A DNA stretch of 64,000 bases from Litoditis marina (GCA_964036275.1 OZ038434.1:31148947-31212946), one strand, 5' to 3'. Shown: positions 12,149-25,100, numbered from the stretch's first letter. Translations and numbers: made by a program. Notes: generated by a model from the sequence alone, not told the origin.

Positions 12149-12837
12149 TTTTATAGTTTGCTAATCATAGAAAATAGGCGCCTATGTTTCTGAGAATTGT
12201 GAAATGAAAACTGGCAACATGTCAATGACATTCCCAGCCAGTTTTCTGTATCTTCAAGGGTTGCTCTCGGAAAAATTTCTCAATTGAAAAAACTGAAAAA
12301 GTTCGAATGATCAGTGATGCTCTGAAACGAAGTGAGTAGCAAAAACGCAAGGACTTTCCAGTCCTGGAAATGTCCTACTTTTTTGCTACTTAAAGTTCTG
12401 GCATTTTTGCTAGATTTCGGTTGTGGCACTTTTAGTAAACAAATAGCGCGCCGTACCAGGAAACGGCTGCTCGGAAATCTGCTGTTGTCAAAGTTAGGTT
12501 GGGATTTGCGATGTGTGCAAAATGTTTCCCTTGAAGCACAAACACGTGAAAGAGACGAAACTCTTTACATTTTCTAAACACGTTTCAAGGTTTTTTCTGG
12601 CTCAATGCAACATTTCCATCATTTCAGAAGATGTTTGGCTAGTTCCGATCCGAACACACTCATTTGTCACTTTTTTCTTTCTTTTTCTTTTTCTCTTTCT
12701 CCATCTCTCCTCCTCTTCTCTTTGTCTAATCTCTTTCATTTTGCCGCTGGATACATTGCAACAATTAATAGCCCCGGTATTACGATAAAAGCAGATCATG
12801 ATATCCATTCTTGTAATTTTCACGCGATATTCTTTCT

Positions 12838-13490
12838 TATAGTCTGTTTCACACTGTTGTGTACTTCTACAGAATGCCTTTCAAGTTTCCAAATCATTCT
12901 TTCTTATACTGTTCTACACCTTTGTTGATTTCTACTGTATTTAAAATGTCGAGGAAGAGTTCGGAGTAGTGCAACATGTATTCAATCTTGAAACTTTTCA
13001 CATAAATGTTTCAAACACTGAACTGCAGTTTCAAGTTGAAACTCTGGGAAATCACATAGGAATTGTATCATTTCTATAGGAATTATAGTCTGTTTCACAC
13101 CTTCACAGACTCCTACAGTATGCCTTCATAACTTCGAAGAAGTACTTCCCATCTTATGAATTCCAGGTCTAGTTCTGATAGTCTGTTTCACACCTTTGTG
13201 TACTTCTACCGTACGCTTTTAAAGTTTCCAAATCATTCTCTTTTATAGTCTGTTTCACGCCGTTGTGGACTTCCACATTTGGAGTAATGCAACATGTACT
13301 CAATCTGGAAATTTTCCTTACCATGTATTTTCCATTTGCAATTATTTTCTCTCATTCTCCGTTTCACATCTTCACTGACTCTTACAGTATGCCTTCCTAA
13401 CTTCGAAAAAGTATTCCCATCTCGTGAATTCCACGGTCTATTTCTAATAATCTGTTTTACACCTCTATGGACGCTTACAGTATACGTGCA
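12838..13490 (+). repeat. Cluster of TAGTCTGTTTCACACC...CTACAGTA units
   Basis: About seven degenerate units start near 12838, 12905, 13086, 13178, 13242, 13359 and 13450. Each has ATAGTCTGTTTCACACC, a short GTG.ACT or CACAGACT spacer, then TCTACAGTATGCCTT and AACTTCGAA or GTTTCCAAATC. Solitary units occur elsewhere (about 4107, 31223, 60395). Confidence 0.75.
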
Positions 13491-13806
13491 ACTTCGAAAA
13501 AGCGTTTTAAAATCGAAACATTACATTCACATAAAACTTTAGATTAGATGTTTTACGGAAAACTTTGATACTCACCAAGCCAAATTTGACACTTCTATAT
13601 AGTATGCTTTGCGATCTGCGAGAGCTTTCGAAAAACCGAAACTTCTGATCAGTTTTTATAGATCAAGTTTCAATATGTTCACAGCTCATTTTGTGAGAAC
13701 ATATAAGCACTGTGTTTGTGTTTTATCCTCACTGTATAGTTTCATTGTCTCAGCTTGGTTCATACCATCTGTAATCAAGTTATTTTTTCAGTTTCCAAGA
13801 AATTAT

Positions 13807-13914
13807 TAAAGGGGAGCAGAAAGGAAAGTTAGTTTAGGTACCCCGGGGTACCTATAACGTTGCGCGCGCCAAAACAGGCAAAGTCAACCGTTTCCTTTCT
13901 GTCCCCCTTTAATT
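13807..13914. mobile_element. MITE with TTAA flanks, copy 1 (short form)
   Basis: Terminal inverted repeats AAAGGGG.(G/A)CAGAAAGGAAA and TTTCCTTTCTGTCCCCCTTT are flanked by TTAA on both sides. The interior reads GTTAGTTTAGGTACC...ATAACGTTGC...GCCAAAACAGGCAAA. The same interior and ends recur at 22992-23176. TTAA duplication is typical of piggyBac-type insertion; the assignment is an inference. Confidence 0.75.
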
Positions 13915-13936
13915 ACAAGCAGGGAGGATAGTGTCC

Positions 13937-14130
13937 TATAGTGAGTGCCAAATTCATAAGTCTCTGCCTCTCACCGGAATGGAACCTGTGAGCACAAGAT
14001 TCGTAGCAGGGCACTTACCACTCCGCTATTGGAGTGCATACGGGCAGTTTTTCGAATTGAAGACATCTGTGCGTACACAGCAAAAGTGAGATATACAGTA
14101 CCCTCCCGCCTTTTCGTTGGCATCGACTAT
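13937..14130 (-). mobile_element. tRNA-like TIR element (family S), copy 3
   Basis: Both ends are present. The left end is CTATAGTGAGTGCCAAATTC. The right end, read on the minus strand, is TTATAGTCGATGCCAAC. On the minus strand the A-box region (AATAGCGGAGTGGTAAGTGC) precedes a B-box-like GGTTCCATTCC. With copy 4 this shows the tRNA-like core sits between inverted terminal repeats. Confidence 0.8.
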
Positions 14131-14479
14131 AACTGTTGTTAAACCCTATGTTGCATTGTTTGAACAAATTAGTTGGAGAAGAACGGCTGTGATTTTGAAT
14201 CTCTTGTGGCAATTCGATATTCTAAGAGATTACGCATTAAGTTGTGATAATTCGAAACTTTCTCTTTCACGCGTGCGTGTGCAGTGGTGAGAAGAGAGAT
14301 AGAAAGATAAGAGATTGAACAAACGCTAGTATTTCAGAGTGTTTTATAAATGAACTATGTTTGAAAATACTTGTGAGAGGGAAAGAGAGAAAGAATGAGA
14401 GAAAAATCACCACGTAAATATGTACAATTCAAACGCATAACGCACACATATAGTTGAGAATTTAATGAAGGTTGAAGCT

Positions 14480-14590
14480 GGACGATTATGTGGACCAAAC
14501 CCGTGTCAACGGTCCTTTGAACTGCAATTGAAAAATGTATTGCGGTTTAAAGGACCGAAGCGTTGCCGTTGGACCACATAATCGTCCTTT
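14480..14590. mobile_element. Hairpin MITE (GGACGATTATGTGG family), copy 1
   Basis: Almost fully palindromic. It begins GGACGATTATGTGGACCAAA, has a centre near CAATTGAAAAATGTATTGC and ends ACCACATAATCGTCC. Other copies are at 31917-32031, 39659-39784 and 62261-62377. Confidence 0.85.
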
Positions 14591-14819
14591 TTCAAGTCAA
14601 AAGTAGCAAAGTAGTATCGGAAGTAGTGTCCATCCAAACCCGTTTTCCCCCTTATCTACCTGGATTATTCTCCCCCTTTTTTGCGGCTTTTCCATGGAAA
14701 GTGGAGCGTCGTTTGTTCGACCAATTTCGGTTTTTCTCGCCAGAGATGTACGATCTTGTCATGACACTTTGTACTTTCTCTTTCTACACACTCGCTTGTT
14801 TTTATAGGACTTTCACTTC

Positions 14820-14821
<2 letters not shown>

Positions 14822-14850
<29 letters not shown>

Positions 14851-14912
14851 AATGTTTCTCTCTATCTATCTCTCTCTCTCTCACTCTTTCTTTCTTTCTC
14901 TCTCTCTCTCCC
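14822..14912 (+). repeat. (CT)n microsatellite
   Basis: Interrupted CT/CTTT tract of about 90 bp. Confidence 0.9.
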
Positions 14913-15156
14913 TCTTGTTTTTCTAGCACTTTCTCATCTCGAATGCCATTTTTTTCTCTGGAAATAAACACAACGCATATTTTCTGTTCATTCCGTAAAC
15001 TCTCCTTAGTTGGCTAACAGCAACTTCTGATGAGCCGTTAACCAGTATAAGTTCCTAGGAAGTTATAGGTGTAACTAACTACACACTACTATCACATATT
15101 ATTAAATCTAAAATATGTGTTCCACCATGTTTCCCTTTTTCTCCCTCCCCCCTATG

Positions 15157-15159
<3 letters not shown>

Positions 15160-15230
<71 letters not shown>

Positions 15231-15262
15231 CTCCCCCTCTCTCTCGGTCTCTCCCTCTCTCA
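15160..15262 (+). repeat. (CT)n microsatellite
   Basis: About 67 bp of pure CT followed by CCCT/CTCG-rich variants. The (ER)n and (SL)n open frames on the two strands are artefacts. Confidence 0.95.
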
Positions 15263-15380
15263 CCCTCGTTCTTGCTATAATTGTTTCTTTGTGTATTATG
15301 GAGAAAAGGCAGCATTTGTTTGTGGTTCAGTTCTCATTTCGCAAGATGAAACATTTTGGAATTCAACTATCAAAGACTAT

Positions 15381-15496
15381 ACTGTTAGTCAATTACACAG
15401 CCACGTGAAACATGTTAAACACAGCAGAACTCGTAAACGAGAAACTACAAATTACACGATGCGTCATTAGACTGCAAACTTTAGGTCACTATTCAA
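15381..15496 (+). repeat. Dispersed repeat, 115-bp family, copy 2
   Basis: ACTGTTAGTCAATTACACAG at the left end. GCCACGTGAAACATGTTAAA, a degenerate middle and GGTCACTATTCAATTAA follow. See 2174-2287. Confidence 0.7.
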
Positions 15497-16136
15497 TTAA
15501 CTTAACAAATAGTTTAAAGGTAACACGCCAATCTATTGAAGTAGGTGTAGTTATTTGAATCAATCATATCTTTTTTTCATTCTTTGCACAACAATAGACA
15601 TTTGGAACACTTGTTCATTATCTTCTAACCCACTTTGTACCCAGTAATTTGTGAATTACGTTAAAGGCACCGTAACCCGATTGTGAATGGGGCGGAAGGA
15701 GTTTGATTGGAGCACGGAAGCATGGTTGACATCTCTTTTCTTCCTGGTTGCTGACCGTGGCGAATTGTTCAAAGAACTCTCGTATATATCACGGAAAACG
15801 ATGGAGGAAGCCATTTCACACTTTGAAATTCTGAGAATCTCTATCCCTCGGCATCATCCTTTTCTCACCATTTCTTCACTCTCTTTTTTTCTATCTCTTT
15901 ATCTTTCTCTCTCTCTATCTTTCCTTCTCCTCCCTCTTTCACCAAAAATTCGAATGTTTCCTTAACACGTATATACGTTCATTCTGTGCAATCATAACAT
16001 GTAAACATTTTGTTTATTCCATATTCCATACGCTTTCTTTTTATTTTCTGTATTTGTTGTGTTCTTTTGAGGTCACTTTCTGTGTTCATTTGTTTGTGTA
16101 AACAAAAACATTTGTTTTTTTTTCAGACAATTTCCA

Positions 16137-19100
16137 ATGCGAGATCGGCGACGCTGTTTATTATTATTACTATTATTTTCTACAATACAAATATGCCAGG
16201 TTTGTACAATCAGTCAAACTCATTTCGAAATGCTTCAAGGAGACCGAAGAGCAACGTGGTTTCTCGTAAAGCTGGTGTACTTTTGATTGGACGCGTTGCG
16301 TGTCGCGGCATTGTCATGTGAATGTCACGTGAACTGATTAAACTAATTTACGAGTTATTCGTGCTCTCTGATCTCAATACAGTTAAAAGCAGCCCGAAAG
16401 AAAAAAATCTGTTCAAGTTGTGTTCCGGTCTCCTTCCAGTCTTCGATAATGTGGTTCCAATGGTTAGGGTTCCAAAAAGGACAGATTCATTTTTGAATAT
16501 GGCACACTCAAAAGTCAAATTGGTACTTCGAGAACTACTTATTCACGTAGAAATTCACTGACATTCCACGAATACCTTCGTTTTTAATCAATAATTCTCC
16601 TTGCCCAAGTTGCTTTATTTTTCCTAGTTTTCTCAAAACTGTATGCTTTGCCATTAGGTATATCATGATTACATCACACGATCGAAACTTATGTTTTTTT
16701 GGAAATTAATACTGCACGCAGTGGGCGAAATCGGGGATGTGTGGATTATATTTTTTTACGGATTAATTTAGTGATTTTTCAGGCAAACAAGAACTATTTG
16801 ACGAATCGAGTGTCCGTCGGTTTTGATGACATTTATCAGAGCGGAGAGGTGAGGTTCAATTTGCAGAGCGGTCGCTCCATGAAACTTGTAATTCTGATGT
16901 GCTGTTTGCTCTCCTTCTGAATTCTGACGGTGCGGGACGAGTATCAGTCGAGATCTGTTCTGTGTTAAGAGATCAAGATACAGATCAAAAACGACTACAT
17001 ATGAAACCAAAAATCAAACCCCATATTGTCCCACATTTGTTTTGAAATAGTGAACAGTGAACCAGTTCACAGCTAGCGTGGTTCACAACGTAGTAAAATA
17101 TCCGTGTTCCATCGGTTCACTTCATGAATAAACTCAAAATCGCTCTGCCCGTTTACCAGACTTTAACTCTGGTCTTTTTTTGCTCGAAGACATTTCGATT
17201 ATCAAAAAACGATGGAAAACTGATTGCATTTCAGATGAATACTTTCTCGGCGGAGCAGTACTCGTGGCCGCGTCGCAGTCCATCAGGTTAGAGAACAGTT
17301 AGAGATAACGAGAATGAGAAGACGCAGAGATATATCTCCGAATGACGTATTTCAAGTTCAACAATGATTTTGTGAAACCACATTTTGCTTGTTTATTTCA
17401 CGAACTCTGATTCTTCGAAATAGCTAGATGATATGAATCTGAAGTTACGTCGAGGTACCCGAATAAAACAGCAAATAGTCACGGTCTCGAAAATAACATG
17501 TCAAGTATAGTCGCCATTTTCCCCATAAAGACAGCGGAGGGGTCGCTGATTATCTGCCAGCAGTTGAGAGAGTGAGTAGATCAATGATACGCAAACAAAC
17601 TGGCCGTTCGCCAAACCCCGTCCCATACAAAGTCGATGGTACGGTGTCCACAATGGTTTGACAAATCCTATAATATCTCCTGAAAAAAGAAATAGCAGAA
17701 AGTTTTCAACACGTGTCACAGAAAAAAAATGAATAAAATCAAGTTTCATTTTCTTTTTCAGAATCGATGAAATCTTTTCCAGTCGTAAAAGAGAAGGAGG
17801 GCCCCTCTTTTTTCTACCCAATTTCTGCTGAGGACCAAGCCGATCATCCTCCTCTAATAACTACCACGGAAAAATCTCCCATTCGAGGTACTGTATCTCA
17901 TTATTTCTGCTGTGTATGGGATGTGAAACTATGGCAAACAACAACAAACAAAAGTGCTCATTCTTTCCCATTTTCACAATGTGACTGGTTTCACAAAATT
18001 TACGCGACAGCAAAATTGACTAGCAGTTCATGCCGGTCACTTTTCAACTTTTGTTCACAAACAGTTCGCTTAGAAAAAAGATAACACATCTTTAATTGAG
18101 AGCTACCGTACACAGCTCGCACTTCTTCTGCTTACAACTACATAAACTTGCTGGTTTCAGTGCAACGGTTACCCACAAAACCTACGTCTTCCGGAAGAAT
18201 CGGTTCAACGTTTTCCGGTCGCGGCCCCTCAAACGCTCCGAGTTTTGGAAGTGGTTCCGGTCCTTCTACGGTCCCCAGTTTCGGGAACGGCAATGGTCCT
18301 TCTAACACCTTTTCGTTCGGAAGCGGTACTGGTGCTGGTCCCTCTGAGGCTCCTACTTTTGTGAGTGATTTTGGTCCCTCTGAAGCTCCAACATTCGGGA
18401 GTGGTACTGGTCCTTCGAGCTCTCTCAGTTTTGGAAGTGGTAATGGTCCCTCAAACGCCCCTACCTTCGGAAGTGGTACTGATCCCTCCAGCCGCGCACC
18501 TGACTCCGCCCCTTCGTTTGGCAGCCCCAAATCTGGCCCCGCCCCCTTTTCTGGGGCATCATCTTATGGAGCCAAGTATGGACCAGAGTTTCCCATTAAA
18601 CAGGTGGGTGTCTACAGTCGTTACATTTCTAAGCAATATTACAGTATGATAATGGACATTTCTCGGCTACTTTTTGACACACACTTCTTGAATGACTATA
18701 AAAAATTGTGAAAAATGTTTCATTGAACACGCATCGAAATGTTCATTCCTACAATACAAGAAGTCATATTGAAAGAGAAAGAACTGAGGAATAATAGGTT
18801 TCCTCAACGAGAATCTTGACTTTTTTGTTGAACTGACGGATTTACTTACAGTTTCACATTTCAGCCTCGAAAGATCGACTGGAGGAGAAGTTCAGAGAAC
18901 GGTGAGTAAACACTCAAAATTTTGTTCTGTTCAAAGGTGTACACTATGATATATATAGTACAAAAAATAGTTTTTACCTGTGTATAGGAGAGTGAAATCA
19001 AATACTGGGCATCGTCGAGTGATTTTTGTCACTTTGTTGCTCTGGAGCCCAGATTTTCAAAATTGGCTTAGTTCTATGAATTCTGTCAAAACTTATGTGG

Positions 19101-22100
19101 CATTTTCTTCAATTGATTGAGTTTTTCAGTAAAAGAACATCAGGCCGTGTCAGAGACTGTTCCGAAGGGCCCACTTCAACGAAGACTAGAGATAGAGAGA
19201 ATCGGAGGAGCAGAGAAGCAGAGACAACCTGATGTGTCAGAGACGCAGAGGAAGTTCGAGGAATCTGAGAGGAGAAGAAGAGAGAGGCTGAGAAAAAGAC
19301 AATCGGAACTGCGGAGACATTTACAAGAGCGAGAGAAGCAGAGAATGTTGGAGTTGTCGACGGAGAGGGGAGAGAGTCACAGGAAGCCAGACAGTAGCGA
19401 GGGAGACAGGTCTGGCGAGAGACGCAGACCGCTAGACAGCGAAGAGAGACTGGGGGCATTGAAGAGGAAGCAAGACAGAGAACTGGAGAGAAGGAGGGAG
19501 CTGTACAGTGTAGAGATGGAGATCAAAGAGACGCAGTCGCTCAAGGATGAGAGAGTCAGAGAAGCAGAGAGACGCCAATTGGAGAGACGCAGACAGGAAA
19601 GGAGAAGGAGACAGAGGGAGAAAGCAATGCTGTTGAGGAGAGAGGAAGAGGAGAAAAACAAGGAAGAGGCGAGAAAGGAGAGGATTAGAGAAGAACAAAG
19701 ATTAGAGAAGCAGAGACTGGAGAAAGAGCGACAAGAAACGGAGAGACGCAGGGAAGAAGAGAAATTGGAGAGGCAACAAAAGGAGAAAGAGGAAGAGAGA
19801 GCTAGACAAGAAGAGAAACGACGCGCAGAGGAGTTGGAGAAGGAGAAACAGTTGGAAGAGGAGAGATTCAGACAGGAAGAGGAGCAAGAGATGGCGAGAC
19901 GCAAAGAAGCAGAGGAGTTAGAGAGGCAGAGGAAAGAGGAGGAACGAGCTCGTGGACTACATGCACTCAAGAGACGAAAGTTAGAGAAGGAGAGGGAACG
20001 ACTGTTGCAGAGACGCAGAGAACTGGAAGAGAAACTGAGAATCATCAGAGAGCGAAAAGAAGCAGAGAAAAGGGAGGCAGAGAAAAAAGAGGCGGAGCAA
20101 AGAGAAAAAGAACTAAAAAGGAAGAGACGCAGAGAAAGAAAGAAGGCCCGAGTGGCACGACGGAAAGCACGCATGCAACGCATTCTGATGAAGCAAGAAC
20201 TTAGATCAAAGGCTGAGGAGGAGATACAGAGAGAGGAACAGAGAAGCAGAGAAGAAAAGAGCAGGGAGGACGAGAGAAGCAGAGAAGAATACAGTTTAGA
20301 GACGGAGAGAAGCAGCGAGCCGAAGAGCACAGAGATCGAGAGGAGCGGGGAAGAATACAGTGTAGAAGAGGAGAGGAGCAGAGAAGCAGAGTCGCGGGAC
20401 AGCAGACACGCAGACATCATTCTGAACGAGGCGCAACGGTTCCAGGCGAAACGTGTCTGGCACGCACAGAAGTATCGTGAGAAGCTGCAGAGGGAGAGAG
20501 AGAACTTGGAGAGAGAATTAGAGACGTTAGAGAAATCGGGAGGACGCAGCAGCGAGGAGATCGAGATTGAGGTGAGATTTTTGGTATTTATTTATTTATT
20601 ATTGATTGTATCATTATTGATTGTATTATGGTATTTAGGTATTTTTGAACATCATAAAATTGTTTGTAAAGTCAAATGTAATAGCCGGAAACCTCTCGAA
20701 TTGGTGAATGACTATAGTCGGTGCCAAATTTATACATTTCTGTCTCTCACAGGAATCGAACCTGAGAGCAAACGATTCGTAAACGCCCGCTAACCACTGC
20801 GCTATTAGAGCACGTAACGGGCAGGTTGTGGAATAGAAGACATGTGTGGGTACACAGCGGAAAGTGAGATATACAGTATTCTCCCGCCTTTCCGTTGGCG
20901 ACGACTATAATATAGGAGTATGGAGAAAGAGAACCGTATAGTCACTTCGTGGCTACTATTTAACTTGTTAAATTGTTGATTTATTACGTCAAAAATAGGC
21001 ATCGAAACATTCAAGGATAGATGATCCTTTTAGCGCGTAAATGTGTACATTTCAGCCTTAATTCATCTTAACTGCTCCAACTGCAGTAGCCAAATATGGA
21101 CTTCAATGTGGAAAGTAGCGTTTATAACTAAGGAACTAAGTAAATGTAAAAATACTGAAAAGTTAGCAAAAGACGAAAAAAAATGCAAAATTGGCATCTT
21201 ATTCTTGTTCCAGGTAGAAAAGGTGAAGAAGAGACACCGAAAGAAGAAGAGACGTCCGTTGCCGATAGTCCAGGCCGTACCGATATCCCAGAATGGCCCG
21301 GCCATTCAGCAGGCCACACTGTCTCCCATCGAGAAGGAGGTAGGGGAATGACCAGATTCTCGTTGTAGTTTGATGATCTCGCCCTGTTTGTGAATTCTGA
21401 CCGAGAAGAAACGGAGACTAAACTACAGACACAGCGATAGATACAGACACCGTACACGCTTGCTTCGGAGAGCGCCAAACCAAAAGTTGAAATGCTCGTT
21501 CTATCTCTAGTTTGAAAGTATGTAGATTAGGGTTGTTAAAGCCAAACTCGAAATTCGAAAAAACTCGAAATTTCGAGTTTCGAGTTCGACTCGAAACTCG
21601 AAAAACTCGAAATCTCCGAAATTCGAGTAACTCGAAACTCGATAAACTCGGTTTTTCTCAAAACTCGAAAAACTCGAAACTCGAAAACTCGAAATTTTTG
21701 AAACTCGAAAAGTTCGAGTTTTCGAGTTTCGAGTTTGGCCACGTCCCAAGTAAGAAATAATGAACGAATGAGCGTTTCACAACACTTTTTCTGCTATTTC
21801 AAACATAAAATGCTTCTTTTTTCCACGATTCTCGCCTAATCATGAGAAAAAATCCGAATTTCTCGAGAAATTCTTATTTTTTTACCTCGATAAAATCCTG
21901 AAACCTAACGACCGAACTCGAAACTCGAAAATCGAGTTTTTCGAGTTCAACTCGAAACTCGAAAACTCGGTTTTTTTTGAAACGCCAAAAACTCGAACTC
22001 GAAAAACTCGAAATTCCCAAAACTCGAATAACTCGAAACTCGAAAAACTCGTTTTTTCCCAAAACTCGAAAAACTCGAAACTCGAAATTTCAAACTCGAT

Positions 22101-25100
22101 TAACAACCCTAATGTAGATCATGTAGAAACTGGCGTCTTCTTGACTTGACGAGTTTCTCCATTTCTCTCATTTCCAAAAAATGAACACATTTACCTCGCG
22201 ATTTATAGAGAAACTTTATATTCTTTCAAAACTTTCAGGTGAACTCGTACCAGAGTCTGTACCCGAAAACCTCTTCGCCCGCCATCGCAATTGGGAAAGA
22301 CGTGGTCAAAGTTGCCCCGAAACTCCAAAGGTAGGGAATACAGTCGTCGCCAACGGAAAGGTGGACGGGTACTGTATATCTCACTTTCCGCTGTGTACGC
22401 ACGCAAGTCTTCGATTTCAAAACTTATCGGTTATGTTCTCTAATAGCGCAGTGGTTCGCGCCCTACTAGGAATATTTTGCTCGCAGGTTCGATTTCGAAG
22501 TGAGACAAAAATTTGTATATTTGGCGCCCCCTATGGGGTTCCATGCAGCTCACCTGAATAGTCACGGAAAAAAAACACGTCAGAATCGGAGAGAATGCAC
22601 TGAAGCGATTTTATGTTCTGGTCAAGTTGGCAACGTCGCATTGTTTAGCTATTTTCACACTATGCTTTCCCTCTTTTGGTCGATATGTTTCGAGCTTCTA
22701 TGTTGACGTTAGTCCTATGTTGAACACTGGTATTTCACCATTCCTCATTTCCAGAAAATCTGCGCTGCCCACGATCCGATCGAATTCTCTGCCGAATCTA
22801 CCACTACAGAGGCAAACGATCGAGGTCTGCAAGAGAGTTGTATTCAGTTTCGAATATCATTGTCATTTAACACTATCGCGCTCTATTTGTAATTTGATCT
22901 CGTTACTCTTCGCTCGAAATTTGTAATTATGACTGGTTTTGAGATCAGCAGACTGCGAGAACGATTGGTTCATTCCGTGTAGAAATCAACCACATTTAGA
23001 GGGGGCAGAAAGAAAAGCTAGTTTAGGTACCTGAATATAACGTTGCCCACGCCAAAACAGGCAAACATGTGTCAACCGTATGCAAATTAGGTTCGTTAGT
23101 TTCAGTTAAACGTTATACTCATAGGTTTCCCTTGATAAGCTCTTTCATATTAACTTTCCTATCTGTCCCCCTTTAACCAACCGGTAAAACTACTACAACT
23201 TCAGGTAGCAGCGGTGAACCCGCCCGGTTACTTGGCAAAACCCCCGGTTTCTTCGCCAACCACGAATTCAGCTGGGAAGGACGCCAATGGAGACTACTTG
23301 CTGGCATATTACAAGCAGTATTACAAGGAGTGGTACAAGTACGTTGGTTCCGAAATTCTCAGAAAAATAGTCGGATTTTATACAATTTATCCATATGTGA
23401 CGGTCAATCGGTTTTATTTTGTGAAAAATTGTTGGTTTTTGTGAAGAATGAGATCAAATCCGAAAGTGAATGGTTATCGTTCTCGTCTCGCTCCTTCGCT
23501 CGATCGCGGGTTCGACCCCCCGCTGCGACACACTTCTACATCAATTTGGACTTTTCTGTTGAACCAGATATGAGAACCTCTTGAAATGAGATTACAATGA
23601 CACGGAACATTCCATTCCTAAAAAACGTGATCAATTAAGAGTTGTGTGTGAAACTGGCATCATGTTAATTTGTTTAATCTTTGCATCAACCTTTTCTTCT
23701 GTTTTCACTTTATCCATAGGGAATTTTCCCGACAGAACATCGTATCATATTGGAAACATGATATAATACTCGACGAACGAGCACAATGACTGTTTCATGA
23801 TAATAATGAAGTTTTTCCTACAGTTTCCCGAATACTAAACGTCATTGTTCCAGAAAGCACGACCAGAATACTGCACCCAAGCCAGTCTCCTCTACTACGA
23901 CTGCTGAGCCAATTTGGGTGAGCCACTCTTTGCGAAACTTCCGTCAAAAAAGTGTTTTTACCTTCCAATAAGCAATCAACATAAATAGTCTTCGAAAGAA
24001 GCCATCAATTCATATACCGTGCACTCTAACTTCACGTACGAATGAAAACAACTATAACTACATCAGTTGTAACGCAATTTCAGCAAGTGGAGCCAAAATA
24101 GTTGGTTTTATGACAGTTAAGACAAAAATGGTTAGTTCTATAACATTTATAACCAAGCCAGTTTGTTTCTGATCATTTAAAGAGTTACTCACTTTACCCA
24201 TTACAGCCCACATCGCCTGCCGCCGCTGCCCCAGTACCGTACCCAATCGGAATGTCCTCTCCTATGATTGGTCCATTTGGCTCCGCCCCTTTGCAGAGCC
24301 CCGCTGCTCCCAGCGGAAACTTCTATGTGGGTTTTTAGGACATGCTCAATTCGAACAACGTGTCTGGCTCAAATTCGAAAAACTTAAAATTCTAACTCGA
24401 TTAAAAAGCATAAAACATCCCCAAGTTCCGGCAGGTCGGAATTCTCGGAGCGTCTAGCTTGCTGCATAAATCAGTGCTGTTTACGAACACACAACCATTA
24501 CAGTGAAACAAAAAAGTTTTACAGCTTTCCTAAAAGTTACAATTATCGATTTCAGAGAATCGTTCCTGGAAACAAGAAAGTTTTACAGCTTTTTCTTCAA
24601 ATTTTACCGAAATTATCGATTTTAGGGCATCGTTGACCCGCGGGTCGGAGGTCAAAGTCACATCTCGACGGAGCAGCTGGATCAGATGTGTATAATGATA
24701 AAGACGACCACCAAGTCATTCGGGATCAGGGACGCCAAACAGTTTGCGAAGAACAATTGTGGACTGATCAAGATGTATTATAGGGCGGTGGGTTGAGGGA
24801 TAGAGAGGGAGAGAGAGAGAAAGAGAGGGAGAGAGAGAGAGAGAAAGAGAGGGAGAGAGAGTGAGAGAAAAAGAGATAAAGGCTTGAGAGGGAGACGGGA
24901 AGAGAGGGGAAACGGAAGAGGGAGGAGAGAGAATGAGAGAGAAAGAGAGAGAGGCGATAGAGAATAAGTGGAATAAAAAAGATGAGAGAGGGAAAAAGAG
25001 ATAAAGAGTTGAGAGAGAAGTAGAGGGGAGTGAGATAGAGAGAGAGTGAGAAAGAGAGACAAACCCAATGAAACTGCACTTCTTTCCAGGTAACCTGTGA

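Larger units (their letters stand above)
6192..16126. other. Gene-poor, repeat-rich region of about 10 kb
   Basis: No multi-exon gene could be built here. Open frames such as 6360-6779 and 15687-15965 lack splice context, codon structure or recognisable motifs. The DNA is made of dinucleotide tracts, tandem and direct repeats, several MITE-like elements and a cluster of CTACAGTA-type units, listed separately. One weak two-exon candidate is given at 11762-12088. Confidence 0.6.

Noticed and set aside
15687..15965. Frame starting MGRKEFDWSTEAWLTSL
   Set aside because: Plausible-looking start, but no following exon in phase, and it runs into a CT tract.
19377..20420. 347-codon Ser/Leu-rich open frame on the minus strand
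   Set aside because: It is the antisense shadow of the Arg/Glu-rich coiled-coil exon 7; GAG/AGA codons read as CTC/TCT in reverse.
23476..23541. Functional tRNA gene
   Set aside because: D-arm and T-arm-like parts are present, but the acceptor strands do not pair and there is no clean anticodon stem; listed only as a remnant.
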